Positions 52,567 through 62,463 are shown, numbered from the stretch's first letter. The stretch is 64,000 nt of DNA from Streptomyces sp. NBC_00459 (GCF_036013955.1 NZ_CP107903.1:9424001-9488000); one strand, 5' to 3'. The notes: generated from the letters alone by a model not told the origin. Made by a program: numbers and translations.

Positions 52567-53658
52567 GTGGTACTGCCCAAGAGATACCCGGACCGGCTCC
52601 GCCCCGCCCGTCGCACCCGCCGAGCGGCGGTCGCCGTCACCACGGCGGCCCTGCTCGCGACCGCCCTCGCCACCGGCGACGCCGGGGTCGGCCTCGGCAT
52701 CCGCGATGACACCGCGACCGTCGCCTACTCGGCCGAGGCCACGGCGGCCTCGGAAACCCTCACCGCGGTCAGCGCGTTCCTGGCCACCCTCAGCAGCACG
52801 CAGAAGTCGACGGTCCAGGCGTCCCGCACGCAGGCCAACCTCTCCCAGTGGTCGAACCTCCCCGACGGCCTGTTCACGCGCGCCGGACTGCGCATGGACA
52901 CCCTGACCTCCACGCAGCAGGCAGCGGTGCTCGCCATCCTCCGGGCGGCGCTCAGCGACGAGGGCTACGAACAGGTCACCGGCATCACCACCGCCGACGG
53001 CGTTCTGCACACCGCCACCGGCAGCGACGACTACGGCTCGGACCACTACTGGATCCGCGTCCTGGGCACCCCGTCCTCGACGGGACAGTGGACCGTCCAG
53101 TACGGCGGCCACCACCTGGCGGTCAACATCACGCTGACCGGGGACACGATGACCCTGGCCCCGACCCTCTTCGGCGTGCAGCCGGCGACCTACACCCTCA
53201 ACGGCGTCAGTTACGAGCCGCTGGCCGGTGAGACCGACAAGGCGTTCGCGGTCGTCCAGTCGCTCAACAGCACACAACTCGACGCAGCGGTCCTGGACAC
53301 GGCCGTGACGGAGATCGTCCTGGGCGCCGGACAGGACGGGAAGACCCTCGCCTACGAGGGGGTCAAGGCCTCCACCTTCACCACCGCGCAGAAGACGCTG
53401 CTGCTGGACCTGATCACGGAGTGGATCAGCCCCCTCAACGACGAACAGAACGCGTCCAAGCTGGAGTCGGCCGCGGCGAACATCGACTCGACGTACTTCG
53501 CCTGGTACGGATCCACTTCGAGCGATCAGCCGATCTACTACCGGGTCCAGAGCCCCGACTTCACCATCGAGTTCGCCCACCAGCGGAACATGGGCGGCAT
53601 CAGCCACATCCATGCCATCTACCGCGAGAGCGGCAACGACTACGGCGCGGGGGACTGA
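52567..53658 (+). CDS. secreted DUF3500 protein
   Basis: This 363-aa protein starts at GTG 52567 with AGGAGG 5 nt upstream. A signal peptide (RRTRRAAVAVTTAALLATAL) is followed by the DUF3500 domain: LSTVQ-like helices, LSQWSNLPDGLF, YGGHHLAVNITL near residue 180 and a C-terminal IEFAHQRN, HIHAIYR. The conserved HHLAVN and HxH residues could bind metal. The family is of unknown function. A second copy lies at 57579. The NicO-type transporter follows after 4 nt, so the two are probably co-expressed. Confidence 0.85.
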   Translation: MVLPKRYPDRLRPARRTRRAAVAVTTAALLATALATGDAGVGLGIRDDTATVAYSAEATAASETLTAVSAFLATLSSTQKSTVQASRTQANLSQWSNLPDGLFTRAGLRMDTLTSTQQAAVLAILRAALSDEGYEQVTGITTADGVLHTATGSDDYGSDHYWIRVLGTPSSTGQWTVQYGGHHLAVNITLTGDTMTLAPTLFGVQPATYTLNGVSYEPLAGETDKAFAVVQSLNSTQLDAAVLDTAVTEIVLGAGQDGKTLAYEGVKASTFTTAQKTLLLDLITEWISPLNDEQNASKLESAAANIDSTYFAWYGSTSSDQPIYYRVQSPDFTIEFAHQRNMGGISHIHAIYRESGNDYGAGD

Positions 53659-53662
53659 ACCC

Positions 53663-55096
53663 TTGAGCACCGTCGAACGCCGCCTGGCCCGGTGGACGGC
53701 CGGCCTCGTGCTGGCCGCCGCCGGGTCGGGCCTCGTGGCCGCACCGGCCCAGGCCCATCCCACCGACGAGATCGTCCAGCAGGCGTACCTCACCCCCGAC
53801 GGCTCCCGGCTCGACATCCAACTCGCGCTCATCCCAGGCGTGTTGGTGGCACCCGCTTTCGCAGAAGCCCTCGACAGCGACGGCGACGAAAGGCTCGGAT
53901 CGGACGAAACGGCCGCACACGCCCAGCGCGTGACGTCGGCGCTCGGCCTCAGGGCCGGGGGGCGGACCGTCCCGCTGAAGCCGACCCGGAGCACCTACGC
54001 GGACTACGCGCTGCTCGCCGCCGCAGGCGGTGCCGTCACCCTCGACCTCACGGCCACCCTGCCCGCCGGCACCCGCAGCGTCACCTTCACCAACAGGTAC
54101 GACCCGCCCGGCAGTTCGCCCACGACCGTGCAGGCCAACGTGCTCGTGCCCGCGGGTGCGCCGGCGGAGCCGGCGAATGTCGAACGCGCCGACGAGGGAC
54201 GCACCATCACCATCCACCTGTCCGACAGCGCCGCAGCAGACACGAGTTCGACAAGCGCCGTACAGGAGGGCGCGACGAGCGGAGGCGCCATGCTCGGCGC
54301 CCTTCGCTCCCCGCTGTCCTCTCCCTGGGCCCTGCTGGCGCTGATCGGCACCTGTGCGCTGCTCGGCGCCTTCCACGCACTCACCCCCGGCCATGGCAAG
54401 GCCCTGCTCGCCTCCTACCTGGTGGGTGCCCACAGCACGTCCCGTCAGGCGGTGATCCTCGGCGCCGTCATCACCGTCACACACACGGCCTCCGTGATCG
54501 CCCTCGGCACGGCGGTGCTGTTCGCGGGGCAGTTCATCGTGCCGGGCGTACTCGTGCCGGTACTGGAGGTGGCCAGCGGACTGGTGGTACTGATCCTGGG
54601 GGTACGGCTGCTGCGGCGAAGGTGGCCGGGCAAGGGCGAGGCCGCGCACGACGACACCCACGCCCACGGTCACGCGCACGCCCACTCCGACGCGCACGCA
54701 CACGACAATGCCGGTCAGGGCGGACACAGCCACGGCCCCGGTGGGCACCATCACCACCACCCGCTCACCATGCCCACGACCTTCCGGTCGATCGCCGCCA
54801 TGGGCGTCTCCGGCGGAATCGTCCCCTGCCCCGAGGCGCTCACCGTTCTCCTGCTGGCCATCGGCCTCGGCCGCACGGCCCTCGGCCTGACCATGATCAT
54901 CGCGTTCAGCGTCGGCCTCGCCGGTGTTCTCGTTGGCCTGGGACTGATCCTGGTGCACGCCCGCGCGGGTCTGGAGCGATTCCGGGGTTCGGGGCCCGGC
55001 CCGGTGGCGCGGTGGCTGCCGACGGCATCCGCCGGTGTGGTGACCGTTCTCGGCCTGGCCATCGCGGTCAACGGAGTGGGCGGTCTCGCGGGGTAG
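53663..55096 (+). CDS. nickel/cobalt transporter, NicO/RcnA type
   Basis: I place the start at TTG 53663, four bases past the DUF3500 stop, with GGGGGA upstream; ATG 53612 in the same frame is an alternative. The 477-aa product has a signal-like N-terminus and an extracellular DUF-like domain (about 30-190). Six or more membrane helices follow, with ALTPGHGKALLASY and GGIVPCPEALTVLL, the two signature motifs of NicO/RcnA exporters. A His-rich loop near residues 340-370 (many HxH repeats) should bind Ni or Co. Such proteins export surplus nickel or cobalt. Confidence 0.85.
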   Translation: MSTVERRLARWTAGLVLAAAGSGLVAAPAQAHPTDEIVQQAYLTPDGSRLDIQLALIPGVLVAPAFAEALDSDGDERLGSDETAAHAQRVTSALGLRAGGRTVPLKPTRSTYADYALLAAAGGAVTLDLTATLPAGTRSVTFTNRYDPPGSSPTTVQANVLVPAGAPAEPANVERADEGRTITIHLSDSAAADTSSTSAVQEGATSGGAMLGALRSPLSSPWALLALIGTCALLGAFHALTPGHGKALLASYLVGAHSTSRQAVILGAVITVTHTASVIALGTAVLFAGQFIVPGVLVPVLEVASGLVVLILGVRLLRRRWPGKGEAAHDDTHAHGHAHAHSDAHAHDNAGQGGHSHGPGGHHHHHPLTMPTTFRSIAAMGVSGGIVPCPEALTVLLLAIGLGRTALGLTMIIAFSVGLAGVLVGLGLILVHARAGLERFRGSGPGPVARWLPTASAGVVTVLGLAIAVNGVGGLAG

Positions 55097-55267
55097 GTCA
55101 TGCGCCCGGATGCGACATGCCTCGTAATCCGGATGGTCACGGCCTGAACCGACCGATTCACAGGAGCCACGCACTTCTGCGCCTCCACGGTCACTGATTC
55201 ACTCCTGCCACACCCACCTTCGATCCGATCGCGCCACGAACTGCTTCGGGGCGCAAGGGAGTTCCGC

Positions 55268-57223
55268 ATGTCCGAAGTCACCCCCCACACCACCGAGCCG
55301 GTCCTCGCCGAGCGCGGAATGCCGATGCGGTCGCGGGTACGCGCGCTGCTCGCCGTCGCGGGCGCCGTCTCGGCACCCGCGCTGCTCGTACCGACCGCCG
55401 CCCACGCGGCGACACCGGCCGGGGCCGCCGGCCCGAGCAGGAGAGTCGCTTCCGGCGAGATCTGGGAGGTCACCGCGATCACCCAGCTCGACGAACTGGT
55501 CATGGAGGACGGCGCCCTGCTCACCGCCCCGGAGGGGCACAGCCTGACCCTGACCGTGGACGGTGTGGAGACCGGGTCCGTCCTGGACGGCACCCACGGC
55601 TGGACGACCGTGACAGCCGCCGGCACCTACAGCGGCGACATCGTCCTGACTCCGGCCGTGGAGCACCTGGTGTCCTTCGCGGGTGTCACCTTCCACCTGC
55701 GGCAGGGCGTGTACGTCGGCGCCGGCGGCGTCGCCACCGACAGGTCGGTGCTGTCGGGCGTACGAGGCGGGACGCTCACCGACGCGTACGCGAGGAGCGT
55801 GTCCCTGACCTCCACCGGCGAGGCCTTCAACGGCTTCTTCGTCGCCGACGGCGCCTCGTACACCCTGGAAGACACCCGGATCGCCTTCGACGGCAACGGC
55901 CGCCTGGACTACGCGAGTTACGGTGCCGCAGTCACCGGCTCGGGAGCCGGGACCCGACTGGTCGTGGACGGAGCGGACATCGACAACCGGGGTGTGCTCC
56001 GGACCGGTGTCATCGCTCGTGACGGCGCCAACGTGATCGTGAAGAACTCCCGTATCCGCACCCGTGAGGGTGTGCTGCCCGACGACTACGAGCCGGGCCT
56101 CGGGGCGAACATGATGACGGCCCCGTGGACACTCGGCCTGTCCGGCAACGTCCGCGCCACCAACGCCCTCGGCGAGAACACCACGGCCACCTATCTCAAC
56201 TCCGCTGTCTCCTCGGAGTCCTGGGGCGTGCTGTCTGCGGACTCGGTCCGCAACTCGCTGCTGACCGCGATCAATTCGACCGTCACCATCACCGGCGACT
56301 CCGGCTACGGAACCTATGTGGACGGCGGCGGCCAGCAGGGCATCTTCCTCGGCACCCACTTCGACGTCGCCACGTTCGCGGCCATCTCCACCGGGGGCGC
56401 CATGAGCTTCACAGGCAGCACACGCGAGGGTGTGGCCACGATGAACAGCTATCTGATCCTGGGACTGACCGAACAGGAACTCGACGCGATCGAACCCAGG
56501 CCGTCGGTCGTCGACTCCCGCGGCTTCGGTGTGATGTGGCACAGCGGCGACGGCGGTCGGCTGGAGATCAGCGGTGACACCCGCTTCACCACCGCCGAGA
56601 CGATGTTCCTCGACAAGGGGAAGCGGATCACGATCGTGGTGGACGGCTCCCAGGGCGCCGAACTCACCGCCGGCAACGGCATCCTGGTACAGATCATGGA
56701 AAGCGACGACCCCGGCTCCCTGACCGGCGTCTACACCGAGCCGACCGGCGCCCCGGTCAGGGACACACGCTTCGACACCGCCGCCGAGCACACCGCCGAC
56801 GCCCGCGCCTCCTTCGTCGACATCTCCCTGACGGGCGACTTCTACAACGCGATGCGCACCGGCAAGAACCTGGTTCTGTCCTTCCGGCGAAGCAGCGTCG
56901 AGGGCGTCGTCTCCGCTTCCGCGTCCCAGCACGCCGTTCCCACGATCACCTCGGCCGAGTGGCGGCACATCAACCACGTCACCAACACCCCGCAGCCCGC
57001 GGTCAACAACGGTGTGATCCTCAAACTGGCCGCCGGGGCGCGGTGGACGGTGACCGGCACGTCGTACCTGACGCGTCTGGTCCTGGACGCGACGGCGACA
57101 GTGGAGGCCCCGTCCGGCAAGACCGTCACCCTCACCGTGAACGGCACCCCCACAGCCCTCACTCCGGGCGCCACCTACTCCGGAGCCCTCGTCCTCACCG
57201 TCGCCGAGGGCGAGGGCGAGTGA
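55268..57223 (+). CDS. secreted parallel beta-helix protein
   Basis: This 651-aa protein begins at ATG 55268 and has a signal peptide (ALLAVAGAVSAPALLVPTAAHA, cut near residue 47). The body is Ser/Thr/Gly-rich, with short regular beta turns and repeated patterns of N or D ladders typical of right-handed beta-helices (pectate lyase- or adhesin-like). No catalytic lyase motif is recognisable. The C-terminus has no anchor or autotransporter barrel, so it is probably released. The gene lies between two DUF3500 genes. Its function is unknown; adhesion or polysaccharide binding is a guess. Confidence 0.7.
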   Translation: MSEVTPHTTEPVLAERGMPMRSRVRALLAVAGAVSAPALLVPTAAHAATPAGAAGPSRRVASGEIWEVTAITQLDELVMEDGALLTAPEGHSLTLTVDGVETGSVLDGTHGWTTVTAAGTYSGDIVLTPAVEHLVSFAGVTFHLRQGVYVGAGGVATDRSVLSGVRGGTLTDAYARSVSLTSTGEAFNGFFVADGASYTLEDTRIAFDGNGRLDYASYGAAVTGSGAGTRLVVDGADIDNRGVLRTGVIARDGANVIVKNSRIRTREGVLPDDYEPGLGANMMTAPWTLGLSGNVRATNALGENTTATYLNSAVSSESWGVLSADSVRNSLLTAINSTVTITGDSGYGTYVDGGGQQGIFLGTHFDVATFAAISTGGAMSFTGSTREGVATMNSYLILGLTEQELDAIEPRPSVVDSRGFGVMWHSGDGGRLEISGDTRFTTAETMFLDKGKRITIVVDGSQGAELTAGNGILVQIMESDDPGSLTGVYTEPTGAPVRDTRFDTAAEHTADARASFVDISLTGDFYNAMRTGKNLVLSFRRSSVEGVVSASASQHAVPTITSAEWRHINHVTNTPQPAVNNGVILKLAAGARWTVTGTSYLTRLVLDATATVEAPSGKTVTLTVNGTPTALTPGATYSGALVLTVAEGEGE

Positions 57224-57363
57224 CCCCACGGACCCTGAAGTTCACCGCAGTCGATGCCGACCCGAACATCTCGTCCGTCGCCGCCATGGCCTGCTACCAG
57301 GCGGTGGAGAAGGAGACAGGCGGCGAGAGAGGGGACCGGGAATTCGCCCGGCCCGGGAAATAG
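57220..57363 (+). CDS. possible small ORF overlapping the beta-helix stop
   Basis: GTG 57220 overlaps the preceding stop (GTGA) and opens a 47-residue frame, VTPRTLKFTAVDADPNISSV, with no recognisable family. The ribosome site is weak. The position is like that of a coupled gene, but it may be chance. Confidence 0.25.
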   Translation: MTPRTLKFTAVDADPNISSVAAMACYQAVEKETGGERGDREFARPGK

Positions 57364-57578
57364 CTGACCCATCCCGCTCCATCAAGGTCGTACCGGCGAC
57401 GCGCGACAGTAATGCAGGGGCAAATCAAAGCGTCGCCCGGTGTAAATCACAGTGCCGCGCGGTGGAATTTATCTGGGCCCAACAAGGGTACAGGTCCTCC
57501 CGAAACCCACAGTCGTTCGAATCGATCGGCATGAGTCTTGTGAGGCCCTCCCGACTTGTCTCAGAAGGAGGCAACAAA

Positions 57579-58697
57579 ATGCCGAGCAACAACACACACC
57601 GCAGGTCGATCCACCGCTGGAAGCGTGCGGGCATGGCTTTTTCCGCCGCGACCGCTCTTTTCGTCGGAGCGGCGTACGCGGCGACGGCGAACGCCACGAA
57701 CGTCGACAGCAGCACCTCGGCCACCGAGTCGTCGACCTCGACCGAGTCGGCCACGGCGGTCTCGGACGTGGTGACCGCCGCCAACGCCTTCCTGGCCACC
57801 CTGGACGATGACCAGCAGGCCGAGGTGCTCCTCGACTTCACCGAGGAGAACGCCACGGCCTGGTCGAATCTCCCCTGCGGTTCGACCTGCCGGCCCGGCA
57901 TCCAGCTGGGCTCGCTCACCGACGAGCAGCTGACCGCCGCGAAGGCGGTGCTGAAGGCGGCCACAGGCACCGGTACGGGCACCGGGTACGACCAGATCTC
58001 ACAGATCCTGGCCGCGGACGACGTTCTCGGTGAGACCGCCAGCGGGTACAGCAGCGACATCTACTTCCTGGCGTTCCTGGGCACCCCGAGCACGGACGGC
58101 ACCTGGCAGGTGCACTTCGGCGGCCACCACCTCGCGGTGAACCTCACCTACAAGGACGGGGAGGCGGAGGGCATCAGCCCGTTCTTCATCGGGGTGGAGC
58201 CGACCAGTTGGACCGACGACGACGGCACCACGTACGCACCCCTGTCCGGGATGCGTGACGGACTGCTGGACATGCTCGGGAGCCTGAGTACGACGGAGCT
58301 GTCGGAGGCGAAGCTCTCGGCGACGTACAGCGACGTGCTGGTCGGTCCGGGTGAGGACGGCGACTTCCCGGAGACCAAGGAGGGCCTCGCGGTCGGCGAA
58401 CTCACCGACGACCAGCAGGAACTGGTGCTCAACGCCATCGCGCCGTGGGTCGAGGTGGCGGACGACACAACCGCCGCTTCCGTCCTGAGCACCTACAAGT
58501 CGGAACTCGACGAGACCTACATCTCGTACTCCGGGGGCACCGACCTGGACAGCACGAGCGACTACGTCCGCATCGACGGACCGGGCGTCTGGATCGAGTT
58601 CGTCTGCCAGAACGGTCTGGTCTACCAGAACCAGATTCACTACCACACCATTTTCCGGGACCACAACACCGACTACGGGGGAGAGTTCACGTTCTGA
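57579..58697 (+). CDS. secreted DUF3500 protein, second copy
   Basis: ATG 57579 has AAGGAGG just upstream and starts the 372-aa protein; the longer frame begins without a ribosome site. A signal peptide (FSAATALFVGAAYAATANA) is followed by a Ser/Thr linker and the DUF3500 domain with AWSNLPCGSTC, FGGHHLAVNLTY and IEFVCQNG, then IHYHTIFRDH. It shares the GGHHLAVN core with the first copy but has added cysteines. The stop overlaps the next gene (ATGA), encoding a HupE-like fragment. Confidence 0.85.
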   Translation: MPSNNTHRRSIHRWKRAGMAFSAATALFVGAAYAATANATNVDSSTSATESSTSTESATAVSDVVTAANAFLATLDDDQQAEVLLDFTEENATAWSNLPCGSTCRPGIQLGSLTDEQLTAAKAVLKAATGTGTGTGYDQISQILAADDVLGETASGYSSDIYFLAFLGTPSTDGTWQVHFGGHHLAVNLTYKDGEAEGISPFFIGVEPTSWTDDDGTTYAPLSGMRDGLLDMLGSLSTTELSEAKLSATYSDVLVGPGEDGDFPETKEGLAVGELTDDQQELVLNAIAPWVEVADDTTAASVLSTYKSELDETYISYSGGTDLDSTSDYVRIDGPGVWIEFVCQNGLVYQNQIHYHTIFRDHNTDYGGEFTF

Positions 58698-59038
58698 TGA
58701 ACCGTCCGCCGATCTCGCTGTCATCAGCCTTGCGCGTGACGGTCGGGACGGCGGTGGCGGTCATGGCGGCGCTGCTTCTCGCAGCGCCGCCGGCCGTCGC
58801 ACGTCCAATTCGCGCCATGTTCCGGGTCGGTACGATGAATTTCGTGCAAGGCGCGGATCGTATGCTATTTCTGCTCATTTTTCTGTCCTGCGTCATCGCG
58901 CTTCCGGAAAGTTTCGAGGCGATCCCGGCCGACGCCCGGACAACCCTTTGTCGCATATTCGGGACCACCCTCATATTCGACTCTCAGTATCCTCGTTGGC
59001 GCCGTGAATTCCATTCGGACCCTATTTGCGGGACGTGA
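58697..59038 (+). CDS. short HupE/UreJ-like membrane protein (truncated)
   Basis: ATG 58697 overlaps the DUF3500 stop. The 113-aa product has a signal-type helix (AVAVMAALLLAAPPAVA), then FVQGADRMLFLLIFLSCVIAL, which resembles the HupE/UreJ_2 GxDHLLF motif that starts the metal-permease core. Normal members continue with five more helices; here the sequence turns polar after about residue 70 and stops. Base composition also becomes less G/C-rich. It looks like a decayed permease paired with DUF3500. Confidence 0.5.
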   Translation: MNRPPISLSSALRVTVGTAVAVMAALLLAAPPAVARPIRAMFRVGTMNFVQGADRMLFLLIFLSCVIALPESFEAIPADARTTLCRIFGTTLIFDSQYPRWRREFHSDPICGT

Positions 59039-59646
59039 GGCCGTCGTTTCCGGTGTATTCGGGATCGGGCACGGAATGGCGTCGTCCTTCACCTGGCCCA
59101 AATGAATTCGTCGGCCATCGCGGTGGACGGGCCGATGCCGTATCCGCCACGGAAGGGGACGGACACGGAGGGGCAGGCGAAGCGGTTATGGAGAGGTCCG
59201 GTGGAGCGACGGGGCGTGCGGAGCGGCCGACCGGCAACCGCCCGTCCGGATAAAGGGTTCGACACCGTCCGGCCCTGCATGGCCCGCCCGTCGAGGCCGG
59301 TGACGCGGGTGCCGTCCGCGGCGAAACCGGGCAATGGCCCGCGGTCGTCGTGGGCGATGGACGTCGGCATACCCGTCCACGGCACGGAACTTGAGTCGAC
59401 GCTGAGCATCATGGCCCGGTGATCAACCTGAGCAGAGGCTGGTCGGTCGACCGGCCATGCCCCTCGCCTCGGCCGAGACACCGCAGGTCCCGCCGAGGCG
59501 CCGCACTGCCGCCCGTCCCGATCCGTTGGGTGAAGAGCCGCTGTGAGTTTGGTAGAAAGCCCTTCCATCGCTCGCTTCGCCTGTCAGTCTCCATCCCGAC
59601 CCGGATGTCATGTCCGGGATGAACGGATCGAAGACTGGAGCACCCC
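59039..59646. other. 600-bp stretch without a convincing gene
   Basis: I see no recognisable product on either strand. Several short frames lack ribosome sites and family resemblance. The first ~100 bp have lower G+C, continuing from the truncated HupE-like gene, which suggests degraded DNA. The last part should hold the promoter of the Nep1-like gene (GGAG at 59636). Confidence 0.4.
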
Positions 59647-60423
59647 TTGCCCCGAGCCGTCAGCAGCGGACGGACCTTCCGTCTCGCCAGAGCCGCCGCC
59701 GTCACCGGTAGCGCCGTCGTCCTGACCGTCGCCCTGCCCTTCAGCGCCTCCGCGAGCGTCCTGCAGAACCTCCCGGAGAACGCGACCACCTTCCAGCAGT
59801 ACTTCGAGCCCCTGTACGACTACGACTCGGACAGCTGCTACCCGGCCGCCGCCATCGACGCGGCCGGCAACCTCAACGGCGGTCTCAAGCCGACCGGCCC
59901 GGTGACCGGCGACTGCCGTGACGGCCACCTCGGCCACGCCAACACCTACTCGCGGGCCAAGTGCAACAACGGCTGGTGCGGAATCGTGTACGCCAGCTAC
60001 TTCGAGAAGGACGAGGCATCTCCCGGCATCGGCCACCGCCACGACTGGGAGTGCATGGTCGTCTGGGTCCAGCAGGGCGCGGACACCCCGTCCTACCTGT
60101 CCGCCTCCGCGCACGGCGGCTTCAGCACCCACCCGATCGCCGACGTCCCGATGAGCGGCCAGCGCGTCGAGGCCGTCTACCACAAGGACGGCGTGAGCAC
60201 CCACGCCTTCCGCTTCGCCAAGTGGGGCGAGACACCGGAGAACGACACCGGCGCCTGGCACCAGGAGAACCTGCTCACCTGGGACAACCTGGCGTCCAAC
60301 CTGCGCGACACCCTGAACGCCTCCGACTGGGGCGACGCGAACTTCCCCCTGCAGGACTCCAAGTTCGCCGACCACCTGAACAAGGCCAAGCCGAGCGCCA
60401 TCACGTTCGACCCCTACGCCTGA
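59647..60423 (+). CDS. Nep1-like protein (NLP / NPP1 family)
   Basis: This 258-aa secreted protein starts at TTG 59647 with GGAG 7 nt upstream. After a signal peptide (AVVLTVALPFSASAS) comes the NLP fold with DYDSDSCYPAAAID and, near residue 130, the heptapeptide GHRHDWE, the defining cation-binding loop of the family. NLPs from plant pathogens bind plant sphingolipids and permeabilise dicot membranes, causing necrosis; others act as non-toxic or unknown. The catalytic-type His and Glu of the loop are intact. Such genes occur in some Streptomyces. Plant association is inferred, not shown. Confidence 0.9.
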   Translation: MPRAVSSGRTFRLARAAAVTGSAVVLTVALPFSASASVLQNLPENATTFQQYFEPLYDYDSDSCYPAAAIDAAGNLNGGLKPTGPVTGDCRDGHLGHANTYSRAKCNNGWCGIVYASYFEKDEASPGIGHRHDWECMVVWVQQGADTPSYLSASAHGGFSTHPIADVPMSGQRVEAVYHKDGVSTHAFRFAKWGETPENDTGAWHQENLLTWDNLASNLRDTLNASDWGDANFPLQDSKFADHLNKAKPSAITFDPYA

Positions 60424-60559
60424 CGAGGACGACCGGGGGAGGGATCGCCCTGATGAAATGAGGGCCGATCCATCCCCCGGTTCGCGTTCCCGGTCACAGC
60501 GGGGCCGCCCTCGTCCGTACCCGTCCGGGTCGCTCGGCGACGGGAGCCGTCGGCGTCGC

Positions 60560-61402
60560 TCAGCCCTTGACCGCGGAGCTGGCCACGCCCTGGACGAACC
60601 AGCGCTGGAAGAAGACGAAGACCACCAGCACGGGCAGCACGAGCAGGACGCCGAAGGCGAGGATCTGGCCCCAGTCGGGGGGCTGTTGGCCCTGGAAGAC
60701 GCTGATCTCCAGGGGGAGAGGGCGCACCGACGGATCCGAGACCATCAGGACCGGCCACAGGAAGGAGCCCCACTGGATGAGGAAGGTGAGGATCGCGACC
60801 GAGGCGAACACCGGCTTCGACATCGGGACGATGATCGCGAAGAAGGTGCGCCACGGGCCCGCGCCGTCCAACCTGGCGGCCTCCTCGATGCTCGTCGGGA
60901 TCTGCCGGAAGAACGTGTGGAACTGGTAGACGGAGAAGGCGTTGGCGATGAACGGCAGCGCCTGGATGTAGGTCGTGTTGCGCTGGCCGTTGAACATGTA
61001 GAACAACGGGACGGCCACCGACTCGAACGGGACCAGCATCAGCAGCAGGACGAGGGTGAAGAGGGCCCGCCGGCCCCGCCCCGTCAGCAGCGAAAGGCCG
61101 TACGCAGCCATCGAGTTGACGAACAGCCCGCCCGTCACCACCACGAAGGCCAGCAGCACCGAGACACCCATGAACTGCCAGAAGTAGCCGGTGCTGTCGG
61201 AGTTGAGGCTGTCGAGGACGGCGGAGTAGTTGTCGAAGGAGAGATGCGTGGGCAGGAAGCCGGACAGCCCGTTCAGGACCTCGTCGGACGGCTTGAGGCT
61301 GCCCAGGAACAGATAGAGGGCCGGCAGGGCGAAGACGAACGCCAGGACACCGAGGACGGTGTAGTCGAGGACGAGGCGTACGGGGGTACGGGTCATGGCC
61401 AT
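60560..61402 (-). CDS. sugar ABC transporter permease (MalG-type)
   Basis: This 280-aa permease starts at ATG 61402 (or 61396), 5 nt after the other permease gene. It has six membrane helices and the EAA loop EEAARLDGAGPWRTFFAIIVP near residue 180. It is typical of carbohydrate uptake CUT1 MalG proteins. No ATPase is in the operon, as is usual in Streptomyces, where MsiK-type ATPases serve several transporters. Confidence 0.92.
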   Translation of the reverse strand: MAMTRTPVRLVLDYTVLGVLAFVFALPALYLFLGSLKPSDEVLNGLSGFLPTHLSFDNYSAVLDSLNSDSTGYFWQFMGVSVLLAFVVVTGGLFVNSMAAYGLSLLTGRGRRALFTLVLLLMLVPFESVAVPLFYMFNGQRNTTYIQALPFIANAFSVYQFHTFFRQIPTSIEEAARLDGAGPWRTFFAIIVPMSKPVFASVAILTFLIQWGSFLWPVLMVSDPSVRPLPLEISVFQGQQPPDWGQILAFGVLLVLPVLVVFVFFQRWFVQGVASSAVKG

Positions 61403-61407
61403 GGATG

Positions 61408-62430
61408 TCAGTCCTCGTTGTCGGGCCGGACGAGGCGGCGCTGGACGATCGTCAGGACGAGGACGATCAGGAAGAACACGACCGTGATCGCGGACGCCTG
61501 GCCGACGTTGTTCTGGTCGAAGGCGGTGGTGACGGCCTGGTACATCACCGTGCGGGCGGCGTCCTCGGCCAGGCCGCCGCCGCGGATGAGGATGTACACC
61601 TGGTCGAAGACCCGGAACGACATCACCGAGGTCAGCAGCGCGACGAAGACGAGCGTGCCGCGGATGCCGGGCAGGGTGACATGCCGGAACTGCTGCAGAG
61701 GGCTCGCACGGTCCAGCTCGGCGGCCTCGTACAGCTCACCCGGGATCTGCTGAAGGCCGGCCAGCAGGATGACCATCTGGAAGCCGACGCCCTGCCACAC
61801 CGACAGCACGATGATCGAGGCCATCGCGGTGGCACTGTCACCGAGCCAGTCGAAGGCGCCCCAGTTGCCGAAACTCACCGCGTCCAGCAGGGAGTTGAGC
61901 ATGCCCTGCTCGCTGCGGGCGAGGATCAGCCGCCAGATCACGGCGACCAGCGCCATCGGGAAGACCACCGGCATGAAGAACAGGGACCGGAACAGGCCGA
62001 TGGCCTTGAGCTTGCGGTTGAGGAGGATCGCAAGGCCGAGGGCGAGACCCGTCTGCAGCGGTACGACCACCGCCGCGAAGGTCAGGTTGTTCAGCAGCGC
62101 CCGCAGGAACGGGCCGGACTGGTCGGGGTCGGTGAACAGGCGCCGGTAGTGCTCCAGGCCGAAGAACGACGGCTCAAGCGGCGAGCCGAGCCGCACGTTG
62201 TAGAAGGAGAGCACGACGGCGTAGCCGAAGGGGATGCCGACGAACGCGATCAGCCCGCCGACGGCCGGCATGGCCATGAGCAGTCCGTGCAGCCAGTCCC
62301 GGTTCTTGCGCCCTGCCTTCGGGAGCTTTGCGGACGGCCCGGAGGAGGCCTGCTCCGCGCCCGGTGCCGCGGTGTGCGCGGGTTCCACGGTTTTCACGGG
62401 TGTGGGTCCTTTTCCTGACGGGGCGGGCAC
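61408..62430 (-). CDS. sugar ABC transporter permease (MalF-type)
   Basis: This 340-aa permease starts at GTG 62430 with a Pro/Ala-rich cytoplasmic leader of about 50 residues. It has six membrane helices and the EAA loop YEAAELDRASPLQQFRHVTL. It is the MalF-type partner of the downstream MalG-type gene and follows the binding protein gene by 33 nt. It carries a carbohydrate of unknown identity. Confidence 0.92.
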   Translation of the reverse strand: MPAPSGKGPTPVKTVEPAHTAAPGAEQASSGPSAKLPKAGRKNRDWLHGLLMAMPAVGGLIAFVGIPFGYAVVLSFYNVRLGSPLEPSFFGLEHYRRLFTDPDQSGPFLRALLNNLTFAAVVVPLQTGLALGLAILLNRKLKAIGLFRSLFFMPVVFPMALVAVIWRLILARSEQGMLNSLLDAVSFGNWGAFDWLGDSATAMASIIVLSVWQGVGFQMVILLAGLQQIPGELYEAAELDRASPLQQFRHVTLPGIRGTLVFVALLTSVMSFRVFDQVYILIRGGGLAEDAARTVMYQAVTTAFDQNNVGQASAITVVFFLIVLVLTIVQRRLVRPDNED

Positions 62431-62463
62431 GGCGTGTCGCGCGCCCGCCCCGGCCGTCGGTGC

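Noticed and set aside
59089..59568. 159-codon minus-strand frame upstream of the Nep1-like gene
   Set aside because: There is no ribosome site, and the composition is Arg/Ser/Gly-rich like random high-GC frames. No family is recognised.
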